Below, in pieces: positions 15,409 through 24,200 of a stretch of DNA of 25,188 nucleotides (position 1 is the stretch's first letter; each line of letters opens with the position of its first letter). The position numbers were made by a program, and so were the translations under genes. Source of the stretch: JBMOLL01 sp049325415. Lineage in GTDB: Bacteria > Bacteroidota > Bacteroidia > Bacteroidales > GCA-2748055. The stretch is from assembly GCA_049325415.1 (NCBI GenBank), contig JBMOLL010000003.1:1-25188 (forward strand), read 5' to 3'. The notes below the pieces were generated by a model, which did not search any database, was not told the origin of the DNA, and was given only the letters and a program-made list of their open reading frames with translations.

Positions 15409-16242
15409 TTATCCAATGTTCTGTCCTTTCCTACGTGATATAAACCATCTGACCATTCTGGATAAGAGATAGATGACGGTCAGGCAAAAAATGATGGTGG
15501 CCCCGGAAGGAATGTTCAGCCAGTAGGAGCAGAGCAACCCGGAGAAGGCTCCGGCAAAGCCGAAGAGGATGGAACCCAGGATGATTTTCCGGAACTGGCT
15601 TGTAAACAGGTTTGCTGTGTTTTGTGGGATGGTGAGCAGGGAAAGTACCAGGATGATCCCGGCTATCCGGATGCTCAGGACAATAGTCAGTGCTGTCAGC
15701 ACAATCAGCAGGTAATTGATAAACATCACCGGGATACCGCGCGACCGGGCAAACTGCTCGTCAAAGGAAACATACAGGATGGCCCTGAACAGCAGGATAA
15801 AAACGAGGACCACCGTAAGGGTGAGGGCCAGCATCAGCCAGAGGTCAAGGAGGGTCACTGTTATAATACTCCCGAAGAGATAACTCATCAGGTTGGGAGC
15901 ATAGCCGGGAGTCAGGTAAACAAAGATGATCCCGATGGCCATTCCAAGCGACCACATAATGGCAATCACCGAATCGTTGCGCAGTTTTCTGCGATGCGTC
16001 AGATTTTCAGTCAGTATGGCTGTCAGTACCGCAAAAACCGTTGCCCCCGCAAGCGGCGGATAGCCCAGGAAGTAACCGATCCCCACTCCGCCAAAGGAGG
16101 CGTGGGTGATCCCACCGCTGATAAAAACCATCCGGCGGGAAACGATATAGGTGCCGATGAGGGCCGTTGTGACCGACATTAACAGGGCAGCAGCCAGGGC
16201 ATTTCTGAAAAACCCATAATTGAGGAGATCAAAGGCTTCCAT
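15409..16242 (-). CDS. znuB: Metal ABC transporter permease, ZnuB-like
   Basis: This 277-residue membrane protein belongs to the ABC-3 family of zinc/manganese/iron permeases. It has about eight hydrophobic helices and the family motif around FISGGITHASFGGVGIGYFL near residues 36-55. Further conserved parts are LTENLTHRRKLRNDSVIAI and the segment with LLTIPQNTANLF near the C-terminus. It is the channel of the importer formed with the neighbouring ATPase and lipoprotein. Its start overlaps the ATPase gene by 14 bases. Zinc is inferred from the Fur/Zur-type gene at the head of the cluster. Confidence 0.92.
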   Translation of the reverse strand: MEAFDLLNYGFFRNALAAALLMSVTTALIGTYIVSRRMVFISGGITHASFGGVGIGYFLGYPPLAGATVFAVLTAILTENLTHRRKLRNDSVIAIMWSLGMAIGIIFVYLTPGYAPNLMSYLFGSIITVTLLDLWLMLALTLTVVLVFILLFRAILYVSFDEQFARSRGIPVMFINYLLIVLTALTIVLSIRIAGIILVLSLLTIPQNTANLFTSQFRKIILGSILFGFAGAFSGLLCSYWLNIPSGATIIFCLTVIYLLSRMVRWFISRRKGQNIG

Positions 16243-16990
16243 TTTCTTCTTTCAGATGTTCCGACATAACACGGTGAGGAACGGGACCGTGTGTGATGAT
16301 TTCAATCGGACAGTTATATACTTTCAGTTGTTCCTGGGTAATTTCATTGGAGGGATGGTAGTGCAGGGTCCTGTTTACACAGGCTATCGAACGGATATAG
16401 GGAGAGAGGGTCCCGACATCGTGGGATACGAGCAAAATGGCCATTTGCCTGTTCAGTTCTTTTAAAAGACGGTATAATTCCTGTTCAAAACGATTATCAA
16501 CGTAGGTGTTCGGCTCGTCAAGTACCAGCAAAAGTGGTGTTGACACAATAGCCCTTGCCAGCATTGTTCTCTGTAACTCTCCACCGGACAACTCCCCGAT
16601 CGGTCTGTCCTGAAGACCTGTAATCCCTGCTTTTTCAAGAACTTCCGCTACCTTCTTGTTTGCAGAGTACCGGTCTTCGTTACGGGAAAAAAGCCCTTTG
16701 GCAAGGCCTGAACGTACCACCTCCCTTACGGTGATCGGAAACTGATCATCGAACTGGCTGATCTGCGGAAGATAACCGATCCGGTCCCTTGGAATAAAAC
16801 TGTTAACCTTGCCTTTCACAGGATTTAACAGCCCTAGGATCAGCTTCATAAGGGTGGTCTTTCCTCCGCCGTTCGGGCCGATTACACCGATAAAATCATC
16901 GGGAAAGATGTCCAATGAAACTTCCCTGAGAACAATATGATTCTGGTAACCGGCGGTGACCTTTTTCAACGAGATCAGCGGTTTCTTCAT
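16229..16990 (-). CDS. znuC: Metal ABC transporter ATP-binding protein, ZnuC-like
   Basis: This 253-residue ATPase drives the neighbouring permease. It has Walker A GPNGGGKTT (38-46), a Q-loop in YLPQISQFDDQFP, the signature LSGGELQRTMLARAI, Walker B LLLVLDEPNTYVD and the switch histidine in LLVSHDVG. The VREVVRSGLAKGLF segment after the Q-loop is typical of metal-type ATPases. The C-terminal tail beyond the core is histidine-containing (HGPVPHRVMSEH), but no clear extra domain is seen. It overlaps the lipoprotein gene by 4 bases and the permease gene by 14. Confidence 0.94.
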   Translation of the reverse strand: MKKPLISLKKVTAGYQNHIVLREVSLDIFPDDFIGVIGPNGGGKTTLMKLILGLLNPVKGKVNSFIPRDRIGYLPQISQFDDQFPITVREVVRSGLAKGLFSRNEDRYSANKKVAEVLEKAGITGLQDRPIGELSGGELQRTMLARAIVSTPLLLVLDEPNTYVDNRFEQELYRLLKELNRQMAILLVSHDVGTLSPYIRSIACVNRTLHYHPSNEITQEQLKVYNCPIEIITHGPVPHRVMSEHLKEENGSL

Positions 16991-17853
16991 CTGAGTTTCT
17001 CTTTCATGGTTTCTGCAATAAACAACATCTGATTATACCATTCGGGATCCAGTGGATTGATCTGGACGATCTCAGCCCCAGTTTCTTTTGAAAGTGCCAT
17101 GGCATTGTGCTGATCAAACTGCATCTGCAGGAAGATGACCTTTATTCCTTTTTCACGCGCAAGGTCGGTAAGGTATTTCATATGGGCCGGAGAAGGTTCC
17201 TTACCGTCCGTTTCAAGAGCATATTGTTCCAGGTTGTAATCCCGGGCAAAATAGGTAAGGGCGGGATGATAGATCATAAAGGCCCTGTTTTCCAAGGGGT
17301 CGAGAATTTCGTGAAGCTGTCGGTCCAGGGTGTCTGTTTTAAGCAGAAAGGCCGATAAATTGGCGTTAAAAACAGCCGAATCACCCGGAAGGATCCGTTT
17401 CAGGTCAGCCGCAACATTCCTGGCAATGATCCTTGCATTTGCCGGGGAAAGCCAGGTGTGCGGATTGACACTAAGCTGTTCTCCTTCATGGCTGTGTTCC
17501 TCCCTGATCAACTCAATGTTTCTGGAAAGATCAGTGACCAGCATGGACGGATTGACCGCGGTCATTTTTTCCATCCAGGAAGACTCAAAGGCAGAATAAC
17601 CGATTTTCATATAGAGCGTCGATTTCAGCAATTCGTGCAGTTGCTGCGGAGTGGGTTCATAGGTGGCGGGACTGGCGCCCGGCGGGATCATCACGTTGAT
17701 GTCTGCCAGATCACCGGCAATCTGCCTGACAAAATAGACCTCCGGTAAAATGGACACGGTAATCTGTGTTTTTTGGCTTTCTGCAGTTCCTGATCTTACA
17801 CATCCGGAAGTAAGCATAAGCAGAACGGACAGAAAAAGCAAGGCTTTATTCAT
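16987..17853 (-). CDS. znuA: Metal-binding lipoprotein of the ABC importer, ZnuA-like
   Basis: This 288-residue substrate-binding protein of the ZnuA/TroA family has a lipoprotein signal (MNKALLFLSVLLMLTSGC, lipidated C18). I choose ATG 17853 because it starts this signal; the open frame further upstream only adds residues that overlap yidD. The mature protein has the two lobes and linking helix of the family. Two expected histidine ligands are present, H132 (NPHTWLSP) and H196 (YHPALTYFA). The first is not: the usual PHxYEPTP motif reads SPATYEPTP (A63), and the later ligand region reads QINPLDPEW. A short His/Glu loop (EEHSHEGE, 118-125) stands in for the long His loop of zinc types. The gene starts 4 bases after yidD. 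Confidence 0.88.
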   Translation of the reverse strand: MNKALLFLSVLLMLTSGCVRSGTAESQKTQITVSILPEVYFVRQIAGDLADINVMIPPGASPATYEPTPQQLHELLKSTLYMKIGYSAFESSWMEKMTAVNPSMLVTDLSRNIELIREEHSHEGEQLSVNPHTWLSPANARIIARNVAADLKRILPGDSAVFNANLSAFLLKTDTLDRQLHEILDPLENRAFMIYHPALTYFARDYNLEQYALETDGKEPSPAHMKYLTDLAREKGIKVIFLQMQFDQHNAMALSKETGAEIVQINPLDPEWYNQMLFIAETMKEKLR

Positions 17854-17857
17854 AGAG

Positions 17858-18139
17858 TTATTTGATTTTAAGTTTTTTAAACCGGAAAAGGGGTGTGCCC
17901 TTGGGCGGAACGGGGTCGTAACCGTGACCACCCCAGGGATGGCAGCTAAAAATGCGCCGCACGGCCATTAGCAGGCCCTTGATCGGACCATGAATCTTCA
18001 GTGCCTGGATAGCATATACCGAACAGGTCGGATCATACCTGCAACTGTTGGGAAGAAGTGGCGAGATCAGCCACTGGTAAAGCTTTACAGGAATCACCAG
18101 AAGAAATACAAAAAACTCCCGGATTCCTTTCAGAACCAT
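17858..18139 (-). CDS. yidD: YidD family membrane protein insertion factor
   Basis: This 93-residue protein belongs to the YidD family, which aids YidC-mediated insertion of inner-membrane proteins. After an amphipathic N-terminal helix (FFVFLLVIPVKLYQWLISP) come the invariant segments NSCRYDPTCSVYAIQALKIH (31-50) and FSCHPWGGHGYDPVP (64-78), with cysteines C33, C39 and C66. I take ATG 18139; in-frame codons further upstream lie inside the regulator gene. YidD genes normally sit between rnpA and yidC, but this one lies 2 bases after a Fur/Zur-type gene and 4 bases before the metal lipoprotein gene. Confidence 0.93.
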   Translation of the reverse strand: MVLKGIREFFVFLLVIPVKLYQWLISPLLPNSCRYDPTCSVYAIQALKIHGPIKGLLMAVRRIFSCHPWGGHGYDPVPPKGTPLFRFKKLKIK

Positions 18140-18141
18140 GT

Positions 18142-18570
18142 TTATTGCCCCGTTTTTTTCTGTTCCGCGCATGTCCTGCATGTTCCGATAATTAAAAATT
18201 GATTTTCAGTTTTGGTGAAACCTTCAGGCAGTTCGTAATCCCTTACCTGGAGTTCCCTCAGGCAGTAGACCCGGCTGCAGCGGTCGCATTTGAAATGCAC
18301 ATGGTCGGAAGAACTGCCGCTTCCATCCGCGTGAACCGGTTTAAGCGCGTACTTTACCTCGTGGTCAACAATCACCCGCGACAACAGGCCCTTTTCATAA
18401 AGTGAACTGACGGTGCGGTATACCGTTGATTTATCGCAGTCTACAGCCAGATGAGCCAGAATCTCTGATCCTGATACCGGACGGCCTTCTCCTGCAAGCA
18501 GTTCAAGGATGCTCAAACGCACCGCTGTACGGCTTAATCCGTGTTTTCTCAGCAATTGTTCAGGCGTCAT
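18142..18570 (-). CDS. zur: Fur-family metal-responsive repressor, probably Zur
   Basis: This 142-residue protein has the Fur architecture: a winged-helix DNA-binding domain with recognition helix DKSTVYRTVSSLYEKGLL (46-63), a hinge, and a dimerisation domain with the HVHFKCDRC metal motif (H90, H92, C95, C98) and a second CxxC (C131, C134) that form the structural zinc site. Fur, Zur, Mur and PerR share this layout. Zur is inferred because a ZnuABC-type importer follows in the same tight cluster. A perfect inverted repeat 2-26 bases before its start codon, overlapping the -7 element, is a natural autoregulatory operator. The identity of the sensed metal is not shown by sequence. Confidence 0.88.
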   Translation of the reverse strand: MTPEQLLRKHGLSRTAVRLSILELLAGEGRPVSGSEILAHLAVDCDKSTVYRTVSSLYEKGLLSRVIVDHEVKYALKPVHADGSGSSSDHVHFKCDRCSRVYCLRELQVRDYELPEGFTKTENQFLIIGTCRTCAEQKKTGQ

Positions 18571-18571
18571 A

Positions 18572-18596
18572 ATATTTGCAAATCGTTTGCAAATAT
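18572..18596. promoter_or_regulatory. Candidate Zur/Fur-family operator
   Basis: A perfect inverted repeat has arms ATATTTGCAAA (18572-18582) and TTTGCAAATAT (18586-18596) around TCG. It also reads as two TTTGCAAA octamers 11 bp apart, one helical turn. It sits at the start of the regulator gene and covers the promoter -7 element, as expected of an autoregulated repressor. Confidence 0.7.
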
Positions 18597-18597
18597 A
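18590..18597 (-). promoter_or_regulatory. -7 element (TATATTTG) of the zur-yidD-znu operon
   Basis: On the minus strand TATATTTG fits TAnnTTTG and would start transcription about 12 bases before the regulator ATG at 18570. No clear TTG is seen at the -33 distance. It lies inside the right arm of the inverted repeat, so a bound repressor would block it. Confidence 0.6.
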
Positions 18598-18718
18598 GCG
18601 CTTTTACTGAAAATAATTTAGATTTTTTCTAGAAAGAAATCTGTTCGTTTTTATGTAATTTGGCACTTTTATTTTCCATTTGAAATCTTTGGATGTCTAA
18701 TAGTTAAAATAAGTAATA

Positions 18719-19954
18719 ATGAAAGAGTCTGTTGCAATTTTATGTGCCGGAGGTCCGGCTCCCGGGATTAACACGGTAATCAGTGCAGTAACAAAAATAT
18801 TCATCAATAATGGATACAATGTTCTGGGGATCAACGGAGGTTATAAAAGCCTTTTTGCTGCCGAACCTTCTTTTGAATACCTGGATTTTGATTACGCCGA
18901 TCAGATTTACAGCCGCGGGGGATCAGCCCTGAAGATGAGTCGCTATAAGCCGAAAGATGATGAATTCAAAGTGGAATTCTTCAAAAAGAACAACGTAAAG
19001 CTGCTGGTTACGATTGGTGGCGACGATACGGCTTCCACGGCCAACCGCCTTTCAAAATACCTGGCACAGCAGCATGTGGATGTCAAGAATATTCACGTTC
19101 CGAAGACCATCGATAATGACCTTCCCCTGCCGGAAGGCACGCCGACCTTTGGCTATCACTCGGCCAAGGAGGAAGGGGTCAGACTGGCAACGACCATTTA
19201 TGAAGATGCGCGTACCAGTGGAAACTGGTTTGTTGTATCGGCCATGGGCCGCGAAGCAGGCCACCTTGCTTTCGGGATCGGGACCGCCTGTCATTACCCG
19301 ATGATTATCATTCCCGAGATGTTCAACAAGACAAAGGTCACCTTTGAAAAAATCACCAACCTGGTCATCTCTTCAATGGTGAAGAGAAGGATCCTCGGTA
19401 TTGACTATGGCGTTGCCATTATCAGCGAGGGTGTGTTCCACTTTATGAGTGATGAGGAGATCATTGCTACCGGGATCAATTTCACCTATGATGATCACGG
19501 TCATCCCGAGCTTGGAAATGTGAGCAAATCCCATATCTTTAATATGCTGACACAGCAGAAGCTCAAAGATCTCCGTATCGTGGTTAAAAGCCGTCCGAAT
19601 GAGATGGGTTATGAACTTCGCTGCTGTCGTCCGATTGCTTATGACCTTGCCTATGCCACGAGACTGGGCCTCGGTGTATACAAGCTTTTCAAAAGGGGTG
19701 TTACCGGCTGTATGACCACCATTGACCGTGGAGGCGAGGTTTCACCGCTTTACCTGAAGGACGTTGAAGACGAAAACGGCAAGGTTAGACCGCGTCTGGT
19801 GAATGTCGACACAGAAAATGTCCAGCTGATTTTCAGGAATAACCTGCATTTCATTACCAAAGAGGACTACCGGGCCGCCAAAAAGTATGTTAAGGATCCG
19901 GAGGAATTTGATTTCTATAAGATCCTTAACTGGGAGCCGGATCCCGAGAAGTAA
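18719..19954 (+). CDS. 6-phosphofructokinase, predicted pyrophosphate-dependent (first copy)
   Basis: This 411-residue protein phosphorylates fructose 6-phosphate in glycolysis. Family motifs are CAGGPAPGIN (9-18) at the phosphate loop, TIGGDDTAS (98-106), PKTIDND (128-134, catalytic D132), SAMGREAGHLAFG and RPNEMGYELRCCRP. ATP-type enzymes such as E. coli PfkA read GGDGS and PGTIDND. Here the second position is D103 and the lysine K129 is present, the pair that marks pyrophosphate-dependent enzymes. The protein is longer than PfkA (320 residues), with C-terminal extra sequence. It stands between the divergent zur gene and a terminator. An exact TAnnTTTG is not found upstream; TAATTTGG near 18655 is the nearest. 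Confidence 0.92.
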   Translation: MKESVAILCAGGPAPGINTVISAVTKIFINNGYNVLGINGGYKSLFAAEPSFEYLDFDYADQIYSRGGSALKMSRYKPKDDEFKVEFFKKNNVKLLVTIGGDDTASTANRLSKYLAQQHVDVKNIHVPKTIDNDLPLPEGTPTFGYHSAKEEGVRLATTIYEDARTSGNWFVVSAMGREAGHLAFGIGTACHYPMIIIPEMFNKTKVTFEKITNLVISSMVKRRILGIDYGVAIISEGVFHFMSDEEIIATGINFTYDDHGHPELGNVSKSHIFNMLTQQKLKDLRIVVKSRPNEMGYELRCCRPIAYDLAYATRLGLGVYKLFKRGVTGCMTTIDRGGEVSPLYLKDVEDENGKVRPRLVNVDTENVQLIFRNNLHFITKEDYRAAKKYVKDPEEFDFYKILNWEPDPEK

Positions 19955-19971
19955 TTTCTATTCTTTTTTGC

Positions 19972-20003
19972 AGGGGCTTTTCATAACGAAAAGCCCCTTT
20001 TTA
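19972..20003 (+). terminator. Rho-independent terminator between the two phosphofructokinase genes
   Basis: Arms AGGGGCTTTT (19972-19981) and AAAAGCCCCT (19989-19998) pair perfectly around a 7-base loop and are followed by TTTTTAT. It lies 18 bases after the first kinase stop, so the second kinase gene needs its own promoter. Confidence 0.92.
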
Positions 20004-20029
20004 TATGTATTGAACCGTCCTGCCGGCTC

Positions 20030-20060
20030 TTGAATGGTATCGATTATTGCTGTATTTTTA
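20030..20060 (+). promoter_or_regulatory. Possible promoter of the second phosphofructokinase gene
   Basis: TTG at 20030-20032 and TATTTTTA at 20053-20060 are separated by 20 bp. The -7 element differs from TAnnTTTG at the last base. Position after a strong terminator and 16 bases before the ATG supports it. Confidence 0.4.
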
Positions 20061-20075
20061 TAAAAAATTTCAATT

Positions 20076-21287
20076 ATGGCTGAGTATCTCAATTCGAAAG
20101 GAACAATCGGTATTCTCACCGGGGGTGGGGATGTTCCGGGGCTAAATCCCGCTATCAGGGCGGTGACCATCAGGGCCCTCAGAGAGGGTTATCAGGTAAT
20201 CGGTATACGCCGGGGCTGGGCAGGTATCATGGAGATGATCAGAGATGAAAAAGCCGATAACAGTGAAAACTTTATTCCCCTTACGGAAGCAATCGTAAAC
20301 AAAGCCGGCCGTACCGGAGGCACATTCCTGCACACATCGAGGGTGAATCCGGGCAAGGTAAGTAAAGACTCAGTACCCGAGCACCTGAAAAGTCAATATA
20401 ACGACAAGATCAATGACCTTACTCCCGAAGTTTTAAAAAATCTTGAATTTCTTGGGATCGAATACCTGATCCCGATCGGGGGAGATGATACCTTGAGTTA
20501 TGGAGTCAGGCTGTATAAGGAAGGGGTAAAGGTGATTGCCATTCCGAAAACGATGGACAATGATGTCCCCGGAACGGATTATTGCATTGGTTTCTCCACC
20601 TGTGTGACGCGGACGATCAATATGACTAATACTCTACGGACATCCGCCGGATCGCATGAAAGGATTCTCGTTCTGGAGGTCTTCGGCCGCTACTCCGGTT
20701 TTACAGCAATGCTGCCAACCATGGCCGGAGCGGCGAACCGCTGCGTCATACCGGAATACAAGTTTGATATCGAACTTCTTACAGAATTGCTCGTAGAGGA
20801 TCGTCTTCATAATCCCAGCCGGTATTCGGTGGTTCTGGTTTCGGAAGGTGCCACATTTAAAGGGATGAAGGAAATGATGCACCAGAGCATGGAAAAAGAT
20901 GCCTACGGACATGCAAAACTGGGAGGAATCGGAGCTGCTGTTTCAGAGAAGATCAAGGAATTTGCTCCAAAGTACAACAACGGAAAACCCGTTAACATAA
21001 TTAACCAGCAACTGGGTTACCTGGTCAGGGGAGGAGACCCCGACGCGATCGATTCCATTGTGCCTATGGCCTATGGTAACCTCGCGCTTGACCTGGTCCT
21101 GAAAGGAATTCATGGGCGGCTCGTTGTATTGCGGAACGGACGCTATGATAATGCGCCCGTTGATGTGGTGACCAGCGTGAAGAAAAATGTCGATGTCCGG
21201 AAACATTACAACACCGAACGGCTGCGGCCTCACTTTAAAAGTTTCGAGTTCCAGCCGCTGTTCATCATGACGGGCAGCTATACCTGA
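20076..21287 (+). CDS. 6-phosphofructokinase, predicted pyrophosphate-dependent (second copy)
   Basis: This 403-residue enzyme is a distant paralogue of its neighbour rather than a recent duplicate. Motifs are LTGGGDVPGLNPAIR (14-28), IPIGGDDTLS (132-141), PKTMDND (157-163, catalytic D161), RTSAGSHERILVLEVFGRYSGF and LGYLVRGGDPDAID. As in the first copy, D138 of GGDD and K158 of PKTMDND point to pyrophosphate rather than ATP as phosphoryl donor. Such enzymes work reversibly between glycolysis and gluconeogenesis. The first motif GGGDVPGLN resembles many actinobacterial and spirochaetal pyrophosphate-type enzymes. It ends 5 bases before the convergent carB stop, with no terminator visible between them. 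Confidence 0.93.
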   Translation: MAEYLNSKGTIGILTGGGDVPGLNPAIRAVTIRALREGYQVIGIRRGWAGIMEMIRDEKADNSENFIPLTEAIVNKAGRTGGTFLHTSRVNPGKVSKDSVPEHLKSQYNDKINDLTPEVLKNLEFLGIEYLIPIGGDDTLSYGVRLYKEGVKVIAIPKTMDNDVPGTDYCIGFSTCVTRTINMTNTLRTSAGSHERILVLEVFGRYSGFTAMLPTMAGAANRCVIPEYKFDIELLTELLVEDRLHNPSRYSVVLVSEGATFKGMKEMMHQSMEKDAYGHAKLGGIGAAVSEKIKEFAPKYNNGKPVNIINQQLGYLVRGGDPDAIDSIVPMAYGNLALDLVLKGIHGRLVVLRNGRYDNAPVDVVTSVKKNVDVRKHYNTERLRPHFKSFEFQPLFIMTGSYT

Positions 21288-21292
21288 TTCCC

Positions 21293-24200
21293 TTATTTAT
21301 ATTCGTCCCAGCTTTTAATCGGGATATCATCCAGGCCCATGCGGGTAATGGCATAAATGAAGGCACTGGCCAGCCGGGCGTTGGTGATAAGAGGAATGTT
21401 AAAGTCGACCGCACTTCTGCGAATGGTATAGTCGTTCGAAAGTTCATGTGACGACAGGTCCTTGGGAATGTTGATCACCAGGTCGATGGTTTTACTGCTC
21501 AGGTAATCCAGAACATTCGGCTTTTTGTTTTCATCAGGCCAGGCCAGGTCGACCGACTCGATCCCGTTCAGCCGGAGGAATTCATGGGTTCCATGGGTGG
21601 CGAAAAGGCTGTAGCCCCGCTCAACCAGCATCCGGCATGAATTTACCATCTCAACCTTTGACCGCATGCCCCCCGTCGAAAGCAGAATATTTTTCTTCGG
21701 GATCCGGTATCCGACACTGAGCATCGATTTCAGAATCGCTTCATAATAGTTGTCTCCGATACAACCCACCTCACCCGTGGAGGCCATGTCGACCCCGAGC
21801 ACGGGATCCGCCTTTTTCAGGCGGCTGAAGGAGAACTGGGGCGCTTTGCAGCCAATATAGTCCAGGTCAAAAATTGATTTATGCGGCTTCTCCACCGGGA
21901 TCTTCAGCATGATCTTGGTTGCCTGATCGATCAGGTTGGATTTCAACACCTTCGAAACGAACGGCATGCTTCGTGATGCCCTCAGATTGCATTCGATCAC
22001 TTTAATATCATTATCCTTGGCCAGGAACTGGACATTAAAAGGTCCGGAAATTTCGAGTGCAGCAGCCAGCTGACGTGCGATCTTCTTAATTCTTTTTACC
22101 GTTTCGAAATAGATCTTTTGCGGGGGAAACACCATCGTGGCATCCCCGGAATGCACGCCTGCAAATTCGACATGCTCCGAAATGGCATAGGAAAAGAGCT
22201 CTCCATCCCGGGCAACCGCATCGATTTCAATCTCTTTTGCCTGTTCAATGAATTCAGACACCACAACGGGATATTGTTTGGAAACCTTTGCGGCCAGGGT
22301 GAGGAAGTGCTCCATCTCTTCCTTGTTGCTGACCACATTCATGGCCGCACCGGAGAGGACATAGGAAGGACGTACCAGGACCGGGAATCCCACTTCATCC
22401 ACGAAATGATAAATATCATCGAGGCTGGTAAGTTCTTTCCAGCGGGGCTGGTCGATTTTCAGCCGGTCAAGCAACATGCTGAACTTATGACGGTTCTCCG
22501 CATTGTCGATGGAAACGGGAGAAGTGCCCAGAACCCTTACCTTTTCCTCATGCAACCTCATTGCCAGGTTATTTGGGATCTGGCCTCCCATGGATACAAT
22601 CACCCCTTTGGGCTGCTCCAGATCGTGAATGTCCATGACCCTTTCAAAAGAAAGCTCATCAAAGTAAAGCCGGTCGCACATATCATAATCGGTGGAAACC
22701 GTTTCCGGGTTGTAATTGATCATAATGGAGCGGTAACCCTCATCATTGACCGTCTTAAGGGCGTTGACACTGCACCAGTCGAATTCGACGCTGCTCCCGA
22801 TGCGATAGGCGCCCGAGCCCAGAACGATGACTGAGCGCTGGTCGTTCCGGAAAGTAACATCATGTTCGTTACCCGAATATGTGAGGTATAGATAATTTGT
22901 CTGTGCCGGATATTCGGCGGCCAGCGTATCAATCTGTTTTACATAGGGCAGTATGTTCCTTTCTTTGCGATGATGGCGGACTTCCATCATGTTGGCGGAT
23001 ACGTTGCCCTTCATAACCAGTCGGGCGACCTGGAAATCGCTGAATCCTGCCCGTTTGGCTTCAAGAAGTAGGCTGTCGGGAAGGCTTTCCAGGGAAGACG
23101 ACATTTCAAGCTCGTTTTTCAGCCGGTAAATGTTCTGCAGCTTGACCAGGAACCACTTGTCGATTTTGGTCAGCTCGTGGATCTGATCGATCGGATATCC
23201 CTTTTCAAACGCTTTTTCGATGACAAAGATCCTCATGTCTGTTGGTTCAGACAGCTCTCTGTCAATATCTTCGATCTCAATATCATGGTTTCCGACGAAG
23301 CCATGCATACCCTGACCGATCATTCTCAAGCCTTTCTGAATTGCCTCTTCAAACGTGCGACCGATGGCCATCACCTCGCCGACCGATTTCATGCTGGAGT
23401 CGATCAGCTTGGAAACCCCCGTGAACTTATTGAGGTCCCAGCGGGGGATCTTGCACACGATGTAATCCAGTGCCGGCTCAAAAAAGGCCGAGGTGGTTTT
23501 TGTGATGGAGTTCCGGAGCTGATGCAAGCCATAACCCAGAGCAAGCTTGGCCGCCACAAAAGCAAGCGGATAACCGGTGGCCTTCGATGCCAGTGCCGAG
23601 GAACGGCTAAGCCGGGCGTTGACCTCAATCACCCGGTAGTCTTCCGATTCCGGGTCCAGGGCATACTGAACATTGCATTCCCCGACAATCCCGATGTGCC
23701 GGATAATGTCGATGGAGAGTTTTCTGAGTTTGTGATATTCGCTGTTGGTGAGGGTCTGGGAAGGCGCCACAACGATACTCTCCCCTGTATGAATCCCCAG
23801 GGGATCGAAGTTCTCCATATTACATACCGTAATACAGTTATCAAAACGGTCACGGACAACTTCATATTCTATTTCTTTCCAGCCTTTCAGGGATTCCTCA
23901 ACCAGGATCTGCCCTGAATAGGAAAAGGCTTTATCCACAAGTTTGCGCAATTCCTCTTCGTTGGTGCAGAAACCACTTCCCTGGCCTCCCAGGGTGTAGG
24001 CTGCGCGGATAATGATGGGGAAACCCAGTTTAGCTGCCGCAAGGTAAGCGGCTTCAGGAGTGGTAGCGGCGATACTTCTGGGAGTCCTGACCTTGATCTC
24101 ATTCAGTTTACCCACAAACAACTCCCGGTCTTCCGTATCCATGATAGCCTGGACCGGCGTACCCAGCACCCTGACCTGGTGTTTTTCAAGAATACCCTGG

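Noticed and set aside
17854..17931. Longer N-terminus for the ZnuA-like protein
   Set aside because: It would put 26 residues before a normal lipoprotein signal peptide and overlap the yidD gene.
19958..20170. 70-residue minus-strand open frame between the kinase genes
   Set aside because: It runs through the terminator and into the start of the second kinase gene, with no recognisable features.
22118..22834. Long open frame (238 residues) opposite carB
   Set aside because: It is an antisense shadow of a highly conserved carB region, with no start signal or family features.
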